A stretch of 64,000 nucleotides of DNA from the NCBI GenBank assembly GCA_905221605.1, contig CAJNDS010002067.1:352501-416500 (forward strand), in the 5' to 3' direction. Positions 41,101-51,395 of the stretch are shown here, one piece after another (the stretch's first letter is position 1; each line of letters starts with the position of its first letter). The notes beneath the pieces are model-generated. The model did no database searches and was not told the DNA's origin. It saw only the letters and a list, made by a program, of their open reading frames with translations. Source of the DNA: Symbiodinium natans. Lineage: Eukaryota > Sar > Dinophyceae > Suessiales > Symbiodiniaceae. Position numbers and translations under genes: made by a program.

Positions 41101-42226
41101 CAGCGCCACTTTGACAAGCACAATCAGCAGCTCGTCCACCAGCGCCTCTGCCACAAGCACTGGCACAAGCACCTTTGCCACCAGCACGTCCCTGACCAGT
41201 ACTGCCAGCACCAGCACATCAAGCACAGGTAGTAGCACAGCATCGACGTCAGCAACCAGCACACCACCAACATCCACCACCAGCAGCTACACTGGCAGCA
41301 GCGCCACTTTGACAAGCACAATCAGCAGCTCGTCCACCAGCGCCTCTGCCACAAGCACTGGCACAAGCACCTTTGCCACCAGCACGTCCCTGACCAGTAC
41401 TGCCAGCACCAGCACATCAAGCACAGGTAGTAGCACAGCATCGACGTCAGCAACCAGCACACCACCAACATCCACCACCAGCAGCTACACTGGCAGCAGC
41501 GCCACTTTGACAAGCACAATCAGCAGCTCGTCCACCAGCGCCTCTGCCACAAGCACTGGCACAAGCACCTTTGCCACCAGCACGTCCCTGACCAGTACTG
41601 CCAGCACCAGCACATCAAGCACAGGTAGTAGCACAGCATCGACGTCAGCAACCAGCACACCACCAACATCCACCACCAGCAGCTACACTGGCAGCAGCGC
41701 CACTTTGACAAGCACAATCAGCAGCTCGAGGACTGCATCTCTGGACGCGCTGTCCACCAGCGCCTCTGCCACAAGCACTATGGTGGAGGGCCCGGTGGAG
41801 ACCACCGTGGAGGGCCCCGTGAAGACAACCTTGGAGGGCCCCGTGGACGAGACCACCGTGAAGGGCGCCGTGGAAACCACCCTCTCCGAGGGTGCTGTGG
41901 AGACCACCGTGGAGGAAACTGTGGAGACCAGCGTGGAGGGCCTCTTGGACACCGCCGTGGAGACCATGGAGGGCCCCATGGAGACCACCGTGGAGGGCGT
42001 GGCGGAGACCACCGTGCAGGGTGCCGTGGAGACCACTGTGGAGGGCCCCGTAAACACCACCGTGGAGACTACCGTGGAGGGCGCCGTGGAGACCACCGTG
42101 GAGATCACCGGGGGCCCCGTGGAGGGCGCTGAAGAATTGGACAGTTGCACTTCCTACATGCCGTCTCGGTTTTGTTTCCTTTTTTTTATCCTTGGGGCCG
42201 CTGGCCGCTGGCTCGGTCTCGTCTAG
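37868..42226 (+). CDS. Secreted BspA-like (DUF285) mucin-like surface protein
   Basis: 1452 residues from ATG 37868. Residues 1-20 ([20 protein letters not shown]) look like a signal peptide. About 14 DUF285 repeats of 25 residues follow ([17 protein letters not shown]-x-MF) to about residue 385; two near 270-310 are damaged but stay in frame. A Cys-rich region with three similar units ([45 protein letters not shown]) spans about 465-645. A mixed domain leads to [11 protein letters not shown] repeats, then four 66-residue Ser/Thr repeats likely to be O-glycosylated, then more VEGPVETT repeats. The C-terminus is hydrophobic ([12 protein letters not shown]), perhaps a membrane or GPI-type anchor. 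Role: cell-surface adhesion or coat, inferred. The start lies in the duplicated 799-bp repeat. Confidence 0.85.
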   Translation: MMAARFLQVAAWAVCATAFAPDSRSELKAAVDAWLADAAKAQELYAAHISEWDTSQVTSMYGMFDGARFFNADIGSWDTSKVTDMSFMFNGAIDFNQDIGSWDTSKVTDMSEMFWAAFRFNQDIGSWDTSQVTDMSSMFMSAKNFNQDIGSWDTSQVTDMSHMFYKSRKFNQDIGSWDTSKVTDMSSMFHGVHCFNQDIRSWDTSQVTSMYGMFRGAWDFNQDIGSWDTSKVTDMSFMFNGAIDFNQDIGSWDTSKVTDMSEMFWCIDFNQDIGSWDTSQVTSMTACSSARSFNQDIGSWDTSQVRPGHWSWDTSKVTDMSGMFHGAFDFNQDIGSWDTRQVRDMSSMFQAAVTFNQDLRRWDVSKVTRMPCIFCMANSFTQQVPLWPWARELSRQRMFCCSSPAHLQFAGWNASWPFPFLPYCSSTCSSSSGSCVISKPTTECSATTTMPPSSTTTSHTDELCDASGQVCWPEEGFDCDSDKDCYSHESMAVRNATFCKKNSCPWAGNAAWFEDTPDCCGVEVPECENSYCWPYRGFSCSSDDDCSVHSGMYALGAVNCVGEEPCADNPCCKQEHIDIKCQTLDTMDICWPFDGFICHKNEDCGLLGAEFECARGVSPSVLSCPDDHHACCRRTICSGEEFEHPGETYEPPGIEAVGDDSNEMIPLAADLEGDVHLRATKLSLLTKPTDSFANFFGSTAADEITLTITCGSRSVVTDIMQFRACDRRLNVAEIICPNDSAFRISLHETDLVLDDHPASIVHMAMANLLGMPVGSVHRFRFYFDNSKDSLFGLPVLVARESDAFQVCLSTIVPGGTALKAAVKLMKKARMSRKAIARFAYAGRAVIHFKKDFERANAVTKHARNEYFDEIAKFHQDTMNMTDEEFEAATFISPTLELVMKALELDSCVDLSDGVIFRYTVYELEMVVEGSVETTVEGAVETTAKGAVETTIMETSVEGPVETSVEGPVETTVEGAVETTVETTVEGPVETSVDTTVEGLVLSTSEGPVDSAVEIRTTTLDAALSTSTSATSTGTSTFATSTSLTSTASTSTPSTGSSTASTSATSTPPTSTTSSYTGSSATLTSTISSSSTSASATSTGTSTFATSTSLTSTASTSTSSTGSSTASTSATSTPPTSTTSSYTGSSATLTSTISSSSTSASATSTGTSTFATSTSLTSTASTSTSSTGSSTASTSATSTPPTSTTSSYTGSSATLTSTISSSSTSASATSTGTSTFATSTSLTSTASTSTSSTGSSTASTSATSTPPTSTTSSYTGSSATLTSTISSSRTASLDALSTSASATSTMVEGPVETTVEGPVKTTLEGPVDETTVKGAVETTLSEGAVETTVEETVETSVEGLLDTAVETMEGPMETTVEGVAETTVQGAVETTVEGPVNTTVETTVEGAVETTVEITGGPVEGAEELDSCTSYMPSRFCFLFFILGAAGRWLGLV
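40941..41728 (+). repeat. 198-bp coding tandem repeat, four copies
   Basis: ACAAGCACTGGCACAAGC recurs at 40955, 41153, 41351 and 41549. Copies are almost identical and encode 66 Ser/Thr-rich residues each. Being a multiple of three, copy-number change would keep the frame. Confidence 0.9.
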
Positions 42227-44119
42227 TGCATTCCAAAGGAAGCCACCAGCGGATGATTGATACCGACTGCCGCGGAGTCTGGCATAGCCAACAGGGCCTG
42301 GCAGGGCAATCAGCAAACAAGAGGGCATTGGTTTATGTTGCTTCGCATTATCCACCAGTGCCATCTATGTTTCGAAACGGACAGCTGAGGTTGCCACCTC
42401 CCTCTTGGCGGAGGCTGAGCAAAAAGTTGCCCAGCAGCTGCTGCAGAGGGCGGAGGAGGCGAAAGCCTTGTGCCTGGGAGGTGTTCGCGCTGTTGTTGGG
42501 CGTTTCTTTTTTTCCGGGATCATGTGAGCTGTCACAAAAAGCCCGGCTTTTTCGGTGGTAGGGAACAACCCTCATTTCGGGTTCTGTGCATGCCGGGGGA
42601 TTGTTACGGGTTGAAATTTCGCCGTTAGACTTTAATTAATGCCGGCAAGAGCTGCAGGCTGATAGTTTTCTCAGCACAGCAGCGAATGGGCCAGGCTGCT
42701 TTCTGCCTGATCCGATCATCTGTAGGCTGCGGCCTCCCGTTGCAGGTAGGCCGTGTAAGTTCGGCAGTCGCGCAGCCGCACCTCCTCTTCCTGCCGTGAG
42801 GACGGGGGAAACGATTGCTGTGATGAATATCGACACACCATGCGTAGGGCCGCGCGCCGCGGCCATAGTGACCGCCCGAACGTACTTCCAGAGTCGTGCA
42901 CGTCATGAGGACGAGCATGCGAGCGAACTCCATGCAAGGACGACTCCGATTGGATATTCATTCGTCGTGTTGCATTTCGTGCTGACTCCTCACGCGCAAA
43001 ATGCGCTCGTCTTCCGTGTCCGCATCGGCCGGGAGCTTGAGATGCTGCGCTAACTGGTTTCGAATAGGGTCATATGCATGATAAACCCTATGGGACCTTT
43101 AATTGTGATGGCGTGGCCAACGGTGATGTCGGCGACAGCCTTGTTGACAATCTTAGTGGACCGATAATCTTGCGAAGGCACTTCTAGGAACCGCAGTGCT
43201 TCCATCCATCTGCCAGAAGCGCTAAGCTGCGCACCCTTTATGCAATCTGAATTCCTTCTGTCCCCCAAGCCCGCTTCTTCAAAGCAAGCCCTGATGCTGG
43301 AGGAGCTGAAGCCCACATGGAAAGCGAGGCGCAGCAAGTTGAGGAGACACCCAAGGAACTTCATCTCACTTCAGATTCAGACCGGAAGCCTAGAAGACTA
43401 ACGAAAATCAGAAATTTTGCACGCTTGCCTAGTCTTAGCTCGCTCGGATGCTTCAGAATCCCTAAGGAAGCTGCTCTACACGGACCTCGGACTCTCCTGG
43501 TATGGCCATTTGGGCCTTGGGCAGCTTGTGGCCTTTGGCCCATCGTGGCCTCGGTCAAGGTCTGGGATGTTTAACAACCCTAAACCCTCTAAACCTTGTA
43601 AGTCCTATAAATCCTACAAATACTATAACCCTGTGTCCGTATAGGAGGCATGTTCATCTAATTTCGCCGCAATACTCGGTCGTTTAGGCGTGCAGAAGCT
43701 TTGCACACCTCATCTGACCTGCGCCCCCATGCCAGGAGCAATGCTCTCGGACAAGGGGTTCTAAACAACCGCGTGGCAATGTAAGGTGGCAAGTGGGGGC
43801 AGGAACTAAACCCTAAACTTCCTAAACCCTAAACCTTAAGCCCCAAATAAAACCTAAACCGAGGCTCTGCTCGCTGTCTGTGTGGAGTGTTAAAGTTTTT
43901 TGGGCACGCTGCCAAGGGCACAGCCTCGTGGCCTTCGGTGACCTGAAGCGCAAGCAGAAGCTGATGGACAAGCAGGACCAGCCAAGCAACGAACGAGCTC
44001 GAAGGCGGGGTACGCGGGGCTTCATGGAAGGAAGCAGCAGCTGCAGCTAAAGGGGATTTGTTTTCTCGCCTAAAGGATGGGTTTTTCGCCAATGATTCCA
44101 GAAGAAATCGCAGGGCCAC
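42227..44119. other. Non-coding region with telomere-type motifs
   Basis: 43575-43640 (AACCCTAAACCCTCTAAACC) and 43806-43860 (CTAAACCCTAAACTTCC) hold degenerate CCCTAAA repeats. Minus-strand reading at 43079-42940 gives a short phrase (YHAYDPIRNQLAQHLKLP) that looks coding, but no gene could be built around it. Nothing else is recognised. Confidence 0.45.
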
Positions 44120-45522
44120 AGCCCCAAGGTGGCCATGCGCAGCCTCTGCGAGTGGAGCCGCCTCTGGTTGCGGGCGGGTGACGGGGGCGACTGCGTCATC
44201 TGCGAGCTGGGGCCCTGCGAGCCTGGATGGAGCGCTTGGGGCTGAAGTACCGTGGGCAGAGGCTGGCCATTGCTGCCGCCGAGGCACTCCTGCACCTGCT
44301 GAAGGCCCAGCGGGAGCTGCCGCAGCAAAGCTCAAGACGGACTGCCTCAGCTTCCAGGACCTTCCCAAGAAGTTCTGGCCGGCGGTGGAGTGCCTGGCAC
44401 TCCAAGCACCCCGACGGCACGCCCGTGTACCGCGTGAGCGAAGTGGAGCAGCTTCGAGGGCACCACCAGGACCCCCAGATCCAGGCCCGGATGCCCGCGG
44501 CCGCTTCCTGGGAGCGGGTGGAGGACCCCGTGGCGCACTGCCTGCTCCAAGGCCTCCCCGGCACCGGCAAGACGCAACTGGCGCGGCGCATCGTGCAGCG
44601 CCTGAGGGAGGCGGGGGACGTGGTGCAGCTGGTGTCGAAGACCCACTCCTCGGCCCAGAACCTCGGCATGGGCGCCCAGACCGCGGACCACTGGGTGCGG
44701 CGCACGGTGCGCAACGGCCGCTGCAGGCTCGACTGGCTGGTGGTGGAGGAGGTCACCCAGCTGGACGCCGGGCTGTGGGCGGACGTGGCCTGCGTGGCCA
44801 TGGACAAGTCGGTGCGCTTCCTGCTCATGGGCGACTTCCGGCAGCTGCCTGCCGTGATGGACAGCTTCGCAGGCGCAAGGGTGGAGCGGCCGCTCAAGGA
44901 GAGCGACCTGCTGCGGGACCTGGCCTCGGGCTACTACCACGAGCTTTCAGAGAACCAGAGGTCGGACGAGCGCATCTTCCGCTTCATCGGCTGGCTGCGG
45001 GTCGGCGAGCCCGAGGAGGTGCCCCTGGCCGAGGCCATCAGGGTGGCGCGTAGGGAGTTCCCCCGGCGGCCCGGCGAGCACCCCGACACGTGCCTGGTGA
45101 TCTCGCACGCCCACAGGGTGCAGATCAACGAGCGCGAGAACCGCAGGCTGGCGCCGGCGGACGCGGTGCTGATCGAGCACAAGGAGGCCGGGGCGCCCAC
45201 GACGAATTCCCCGCAGAGCATGAGGGTGTGGCCGGGCCTGAAGCTCGTGGGCGCCGGCGGCAAGGTGCCCCGCGGCGTCTTCGTGACCGTGAAGGAGGTG
45301 GACGGGGAGCGAGTGCACCTCGACGGCGGGCAGCAGTTCTCGCACGCCGAGCTCCTGCGGCAGACGCGCCTGTGCCACGCGATCACCTACGCGAGCTGCC
45401 AGGGGCTCACCTTATGCGGCCGCGTGTGGCTCATGGACACCGGCACGCAGCACTTTAATGTGCGGCACCTCTACGTGGGGGCCAGCAGGGCCACGAGCAG
45501 CGAGCTCCTCAGTGTGCTTTGA
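44120..45522 (+). pseudogene. Internally deleted PolB/HNH/helicase copy (helicase part intact)
   Basis: It begins with SPKVAMRSLCEW and GDCVICEL, then LGLKYRGQRLAIAAAEALLHLLKAQRELP, matching residues about 400-465 of the protein at 503. It then jumps to LKTDCLSFQDLPKKFWPAVE, matching about residue 784, so HNH and polymerase motif B are lost. Frames shift on each side of this joint. From about 44400 one frame runs through the whole helicase: GLPGTGKTQLARR, WLVVEEVTQLDAGLW, LLMGDFRQLP, ELSENQRSDE, CHAITYASCQGLTLCG, LYVGASRATSSELLS, stop 45520-45522. This copy keeps the correct helicase C-terminus that is frameshifted in the first copy. Confidence 0.78.
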
Positions 45523-46050
45523 TCTTGGCAACAAGGGCCCCAGCAGGGAGCTGGAAAAAAACGGCAGAATTTCCCCTGGCAGGGACCCAATTTTGGGTTT
45601 TTGCTGGCTTCGGACCGGTGTCTCCCGCCACAGGAGCTCCTCCGGTCCCAGGGGCGCAGCGCCCTGGCGTAGGGTTTCGAAGTCGGGGCATTCGCTCCCC
45701 GACCCCCAGGCACCCTGGCAGGCCTGACTCAGGCTTCCTCGGGGGCTGCTGGCTACTGATCACCCAGCAAATTGAGCCCTGAAACAGTCGGGCACCCCCT
45801 CCACCTGAGATTCTGCATCACGGAGCGTCGGGCGTCCTTCGGCGCTTGCGGGCCGGCTTCTTGAAGCGGCATGGTTGCGGTGGGGGCTTGCTTGCGGCGT
45901 CGCCGTTTGCAGTGCACGCTTTCTCTTCTCGCGGCCGGTGAGGAAAACCAACACAAAACTTTTATTTTTTGTGTTTTGCATGACACGGCACGGCTTTTTT
46001 TTTCTGAGTAGGCGGGGGCTTGCGGCTTGCGGCTTGCTTGAGTTTTTTTT
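45523..46050. other. Non-coding spacer before element E2
   Basis: No coding pattern. It ends in runs of T (46011-46050) that abut E2. Confidence 0.5.
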
Positions 46051-47016
46051 GCGTTCGATTTTACTTGGCGTTTTTTTTGCTTGCTATTTTGCTTGATTTT
46101 GAACTATGCTGCCGCGGCAGCCTAAGGGCGCCCGAAACCCTGAACCATGGACACGACTTTGCATGGCTTGCTTTTTCACGTTTTTTGCACCCGCACCGCG
46201 CCCTTCTCTGAGGGACATGTAGGCGCGGAAGCAGGGCTGTAACACACAGCAGATGCAGCAGGCGCAGCAGACACAGCAGACAGAGCAGGCCAACAGACAA
46301 TACATAGGAGCGGGGGCGCCTGGAGATCCTCTTTCGTGTCGAGGGCTTGGCTTTTCTCGGGCGTGGGGTTTGAGGACCCACCCCACCCCTTCGCCCCCCG
46401 TGCCCAGGTCTTCACACCATCCTCTATTCCCGGAGCGCATTTGTAGGAATGCAGGTAGGAGCGCTGGACGCAAGTGTATTAGGATTGCACCCCCCTTGCC
46501 CCGTAACTAGATTGAGTGCCCTGGAAGCCTTCCTTACCGCCCAGGTGTAAACCATCTTGGCTTCACGCAGGCGCCTCAACAGAGTCGGCAGAGGGTTCTT
46601 TTTCGGACTTGAGTGGGGGTTTCTTCTGTCTGTGTGCGCCTCGGAAGTGCCCTGCGCTGTCTTCCCCGCCCGTAACCTTGCGACCTCGCCCTTTCCGGGA
46701 GCCCCGGCCCCTGTCTGCTTCCCAGGTCCTGGCAGCTGGTCGACTTCGTCTTCACTGCGAGCCAAACCCTCAGACCCCAAGTCCGTGCGCCAGCAGAAGT
46801 GTATGCAAGGGTTTCTGCTTGGAGGGTTGCCAGTCTAGGCGTGTGGTAGGCCCCTCTTCTAGGTGTGACGCCCGCGGTTTAGGTAGGGCTGGCCTAGGTT
46901 TTTTTTAGGGCCTTCCTGCACCGACAGCACACCGTGCCTTGCGCTGTTACATCCGCAGTTTGCACGGGTTTTAGACCACTCTAGTGTAGCCCCCGAACGG
47001 TCTGTGTGCCGTCAGC

Positions 47017-47559
47017 ATGTTGGCACCCGCAGCGGAGTTCTACGCGCGCAACAGGGCCTTCGATGACCGCAGCATCCGGGCCGCGGAGGAGGATGTTGCC
47101 AGCTTCTGGGCCAAAATCGAGAACCTCGACCACATTGACAACCGCACGGGTAACCTCAAAAAGGACCTCGTCGAGTGCTTCGCCCCAGGCGCGCTGGACA
47201 GAGTCGTGCGTGCGGAGCACCCCGAGGACATGATTTTCTGGCCCGTCGACGATGTGACCTGGTGCATGGCACGTGCCGAGTTCGAGGGGCGCGCGCCAAA
47301 ACAGAGGCGCAAGTTCAAGCTTCCCGTCGTCACGACGAAGGGTGTCGTGAACTTCAGATGCGATGAGCTGCAGCCCTTGATCTATCGTGTGGGGGAAGAC
47401 AAGCGCCTCATCATCATCGTGCCTGCACACCCGCTCCGAAAAGGGAAATCCGCCGCGGACATGTTCCGTGGGCTGCAGACGGCGCAGACGGGCAATCACG
47501 AGGGGAGAGCCTGGAGAATTCGTGTCCCGACAGCTGAGGGCCAGCCTGTGCGGGGGTAA
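47017..47559 (+). CDS. Unknown companion protein of element E2
   Basis: Identical by eye to the protein at 33350-33892; see that entry for what is visible. Conservation of the intact frame in both copies is expected from the recent duplication and is not independent evidence of function. Confidence 0.5.
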   Translation: MLAPAAEFYARNRAFDDRSIRAAEEDVASFWAKIENLDHIDNRTGNLKKDLVECFAPGALDRVVRAEHPEDMIFWPVDDVTWCMARAEFEGRAPKQRRKFKLPVVTTKGVVNFRCDELQPLIYRVGEDKRLIIIVPAHPLRKGKSAADMFRGLQTAQTGNHEGRAWRIRVPTAEGQPVRG

Positions 47560-47912
47560 TTGTCATTCGCTGCATTCGCTGCTGGATACAGCCGGCGGCG
47601 CCTTGTCGGGGGCTGCGCGGGCCTTTGCCTGCAATTAGCAGGGCATCGCGCGTCAGACCCCCCCGCTCATTGAACAGGTGCATATACTCTGATGCGCTAG
47701 TACAGGCCTGCTTTGCACAGTGACAGGGCGTTGCGCAGGAGCACCAAAACAGTGCTAAGCCTGCGTAGGGCATCAGTGTCGCCATGAGCCACCCACGTTT
47801 TAGCCCGCTGTTTTTTTTTTGACGCCGCTGCAATCTTTCAAGTTTTCTTTGCGCGTCCCAGAGTTTTGGAGCAAGAGTGAAGTGAACGTGCTGTAGGCTT
47901 GTGTGAGCCGAC

Positions 47913-50900
47913 ATGGAGCCATCAGCTGTGCGTGCAGGGATTCCAATGGTGATGCCCGATGCTTCTGAGGGTGAAGAGTCTGCCACGAGCCTGGCAACAG
48001 ACGCCGAAGAAAAGGATGAACAGCCCAAAGAGGAGGCGGAGAAGCAGGCGGAGAAAGAGGCTGAGCAGCCCAAAGAGGAGGTCAGGCAGGAGGAGGTCGC
48101 GGAGGGGAGCGTTGCCAAGCGCATGCGAATCCACGGACCTGGAAATGGGTCAGAGCAGGACAGCCTCGCAGACGGCGAGGCGGTGGACAGCTTGTGCGAG
48201 CCAGTCAACTGCGCTGCTTTGCGGCGCCTCTTGCAATGCCGTGCCGCCTGGTCCCTCAACCTGCGCGAGGACTTGTTCAACATTCTCTTCCGCTGCGACC
48301 TCCAGAGTCTCTTAGGGGGCGACACTCAGGAGCTGGAGGTGATGTATCGCGCGTTGCCGGTCCTCAAGGGCAAGTCAGGGCGCCGCTACAGCGGAGCCAA
48401 GCAGCTGACAGATGACGACTGCTCGGCGCCGCGCGTGTGTCGCCGCGCGCACAAGCAGGGGCTGTCCCCGTTTGAAGCTACTCGGGGCCTCTTCTCCATG
48501 GACAAGATCGTGAAGGAGCTCGGGCGAGCGGCGCTGCCCATCGCAGACCTCGACATCGTGCACGCGGCGCCGGTGCTGCAGAACAGACGGCACCCGGACA
48601 AGCCGTGCTTGGAGCGTCTTGTCAAGGACCGCGATGCCTGCTACCAAGAGCTCGCCTGCAGTCGGGAGGCGCCTACCTTCTCAAATTGTGTTTTTTTACT
48701 ACTAATCCTGTTTTTTTGTATAACACCAACTAGTCTGCGAGGCTGCCAAGAAAGCCTTCAACGGCTTGATCTGTGGCGGCGGCGCCCGCCACTTGCAGAC
48801 CATGGCGACGGACTTCGGCGTGACCATCAGCCCATTCTTGAACGAGTTCTGGGGCGAGCAACAGGCCATCAGGAGGCAGGACGCCGCCAATCACCCTCAG
48901 GCAATGCAAGAGCTGAGGCGAAGGGGAACGCGCTATCCGGAAGCTAGTCTCCAAGAGCGGCTGTACGAGGTGGACGAGCGGGCTGCGATCGACAAGGTGG
49001 CAGAGTGGCTGAGAACGACCCCCGACACCGGTAGCATCGTTTCTTATGAGCATGACGGGGTGGCCGTGCTGGACCCAAGTGGGGTCGGCGACGACGCTTG
49101 GAAGCAGCGCCTCGTGGATGGGGCACGCCAACAGACCGGGCTGGAGTTTGCTGTGAAGCCGTACAGATCGGAGGCGATGATTTGGGAGCTGCTCAGGCAG
49201 GAGCACCCAGAGCTGGACTGGGACACCCAAGACCTGGATGCGTATCAGCTCGAGCACAAGCGCCTACAGCTGAAGTACTACATGCGGGATGGCAGGTCCC
49301 AGCCGGACATGCTGGTCGGCGAGCTCATCGGAGCTCAGCCCGCTCCCGACAATTCCGCGGTGCCGTGCCGCGAAGTCTTCCGGACGCTGGCAGACGCCCG
49401 CGACATCGAAGTTGCTGCATTCAACGAGGACTCTCGCTGCTGGCACATTCACACGAAGCATCAAGTGAAGCACCGGCTGGTGGAGGCAGCCCAGCAGGTG
49501 GTGGACGGCTGCTGGAAGGTAGACGTCTTTCCGCCGGCGTGGACCCGCAAGTCTGGGTGCATGCTACAGGCAACGGAATTCTTCGTGGGCCAGATGTACG
49601 ATGAGTCCTTTATGGATTCCATGGATGCGAAGGAGACTGATCGCTATGTTCTCTTCCGCGGCGGCCTGACGCTTGATCGGGACACGAAGCTGGTGGAGCG
49701 TGGCCGCAGGGACCTCTTCATCACGCGCAGGGCTGGCCTCGAATACCCCGCTGAGCTTGCCGCGAAGTGGGCGGACGAGCTGAAGCAAGTCTTCGAGCGG
49801 GCGAAGGCGTATGAGCAGGGCTTCCTCACGGCCCCGCTGAACGGCTACCCGGTGATGCTGTCCGAGACGTTCAAGGACCTTGCAGAGCGCCTGGAGGTCG
49901 TGCAAGTCTTGTACTCGTTTTGGGAGTCGTGGCCCATGGTCACCTTCATCCTGAAGCAGACCGCGCGGTCTTTGTTCTGCAGGGAGGGCTACGAGGAGTT
50001 CCTCATCCACATGGGAGAGGGCGCGAACGGCAAGGGCCTGTGGACGCAGATAGTGGCCACGCTCTTTGGCGAGTACTGCCACCTGCCCAGCGACCTGCCC
50101 GCACCCCCTGAGAGTCTTGGAGCTTTATTGAAGCTTCTATACCTTATAACCCCTAAACCCTAAAGCTATGGAGAAACGAAAACACGCGGCTCAGGCATGG
50201 ACACCTTCTGCACGGCCTTCAACCCGAGCAATGCCACCCCCAACTTGCTGGAGATTCGCGCAAGGCGCTTCTTGATGGTGACCGAAGCCGAGGGAGCATC
50301 CAAGGTACGCAGCGGCTTTGTGAAGACCCTCCGTGACCCGACCTCGGAGATCACTTGCCGAAACTTGTACAAGAGCAACGTGACATTCCAGCCCCGCTTT
50401 CTGCTGAACATGTCCAGCAATGTCGAGGTGCGATTCACGTCTACAGACGGAGGAATCGGGCGATCGCTCACAGTGGTGCCCTGGCCTTTCAAGTTTGTGC
50501 AGAACCCCATCAAGGCGAATGAGCGTCCAGTTCGGACTGATTTCAAGTACGACCCGGATCTCCGCCGTCGTCTTGCAGAGGAGCTCCTGGTCTTGCTCGT
50601 CGCGGTGGACGAGGTGTTCCTGAAGCAGAAGGCGCCTGGAACCACCATCTTCCCAAGGCCGCAGGTGGTCGAGGAGGCTTCGAATAACAACATGGAAACT
50701 TCCGCCAAGACTTTGTGGCACGATTTCTGCCAGCAGCTGGCGGTGGCGCAGCATGCGGGCGAGGCCTCCACGCAAAGTACCATCATCTTTGCCTGGACGA
50801 ATTTCTGTCGGGCTGTGGCCACCAAGGCAGAGGCGATTGCAGTGCTTGAAGAGAACCTCGAGAAGGTTCGCAGCCAAGGACAGCGCTACTTCAGGTTCAA

Positions 50901-50946
50901 GGGCCACGCTCGCGGCTGGCTGAAGCTGGCTGAGCAGGTGCCCTGA
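47913..50946 (+). CDS. TV-Pol fused to SF3 helicase, second intact copy
   Basis: Exons 47913-48687, 48734-50113 and 50195-50946; 968 residues, no difference noticed from the copy at 34246. The polymerase motifs (IADLDIVHAAP, FNGLICGGG, YEHDGVAVLD) and helicase motifs (GEGANGKG, MVTEAEG, GGIGRS) are kept. Introns at 48688-48733 and 50114-50194 have the same GT-AG ends. The downstream flank differs from E1 and carries the sequence shared with the decayed copy 3. Confidence 0.8.
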
Positions 50947-50999
50947 ACGGTCTTGCTCACGCTTTTTGTGTTTCCGAGCAGTTCCCTTGTTTGGCTTGT

Positions 51000-51395
51000 C
51001 TTGTCCCGCAGAGACCATAATTACAAGTAGCAGCTTAGGGGTTAGGGTTTAAGGCTCAAGCTAACTACCCGGAAGACATGGTCTCCTGCCGGAGCGCTCC
51101 TGCAAGCGCTTGCAGTTGCAGGTGTACATAGGTACAGTAGAGTGCAGGTCAGCCGGCCCCCCATGATATGTGCCTGATGGCATCTCGCGGCCCGCCCGGT
51201 TGACAGACCAGGGTCTCCATACTGTGCAGGGCAGGCTCTGGAAAACGTGGATCGCTTGCTTCCTGCAGCTTGCGTGTTTTTTTGGTGCTCTGAAGCTTGT
51301 GCCCTTTCAAGTCGCGCCCAGGCCCGCATCTTCACGAAGGCTAGCGTTGGGAACTCGGAGTGAAGCCGTGGCACCCCCCTGCAGCCACCCCACCC
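51000..51395 (+). other. 3' flank of E2
   Basis: 51009-51230 matches 25086-25310 (AAGACATGGTCTCCTRCC, CTCGCGGCCCGCCCGGTTG). 51231-51395 is unique here and is missing from the rearranged left locus. No gene. Confidence 0.55.

Larger units (their letters stand above)
46051..50999 (+). mobile_element. Element E2 (second copy of E1)
   Basis: Same content and order as E1 with no difference noticed until one extra T about 20 bp after the final stop codon. It is not flanked by the 799-bp host repeat. Right of it lies AGAGACCATAATTAC, also found after the decayed copy 3, so this copy may keep the original 3' neighbourhood. Confidence 0.75.

Noticed and set aside
42940-43364. Possible small minus-strand gene (YHAYDPIRNQ)
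   Set aside because: Two short frames would have to be joined with no supporting splice signals or recognised family.
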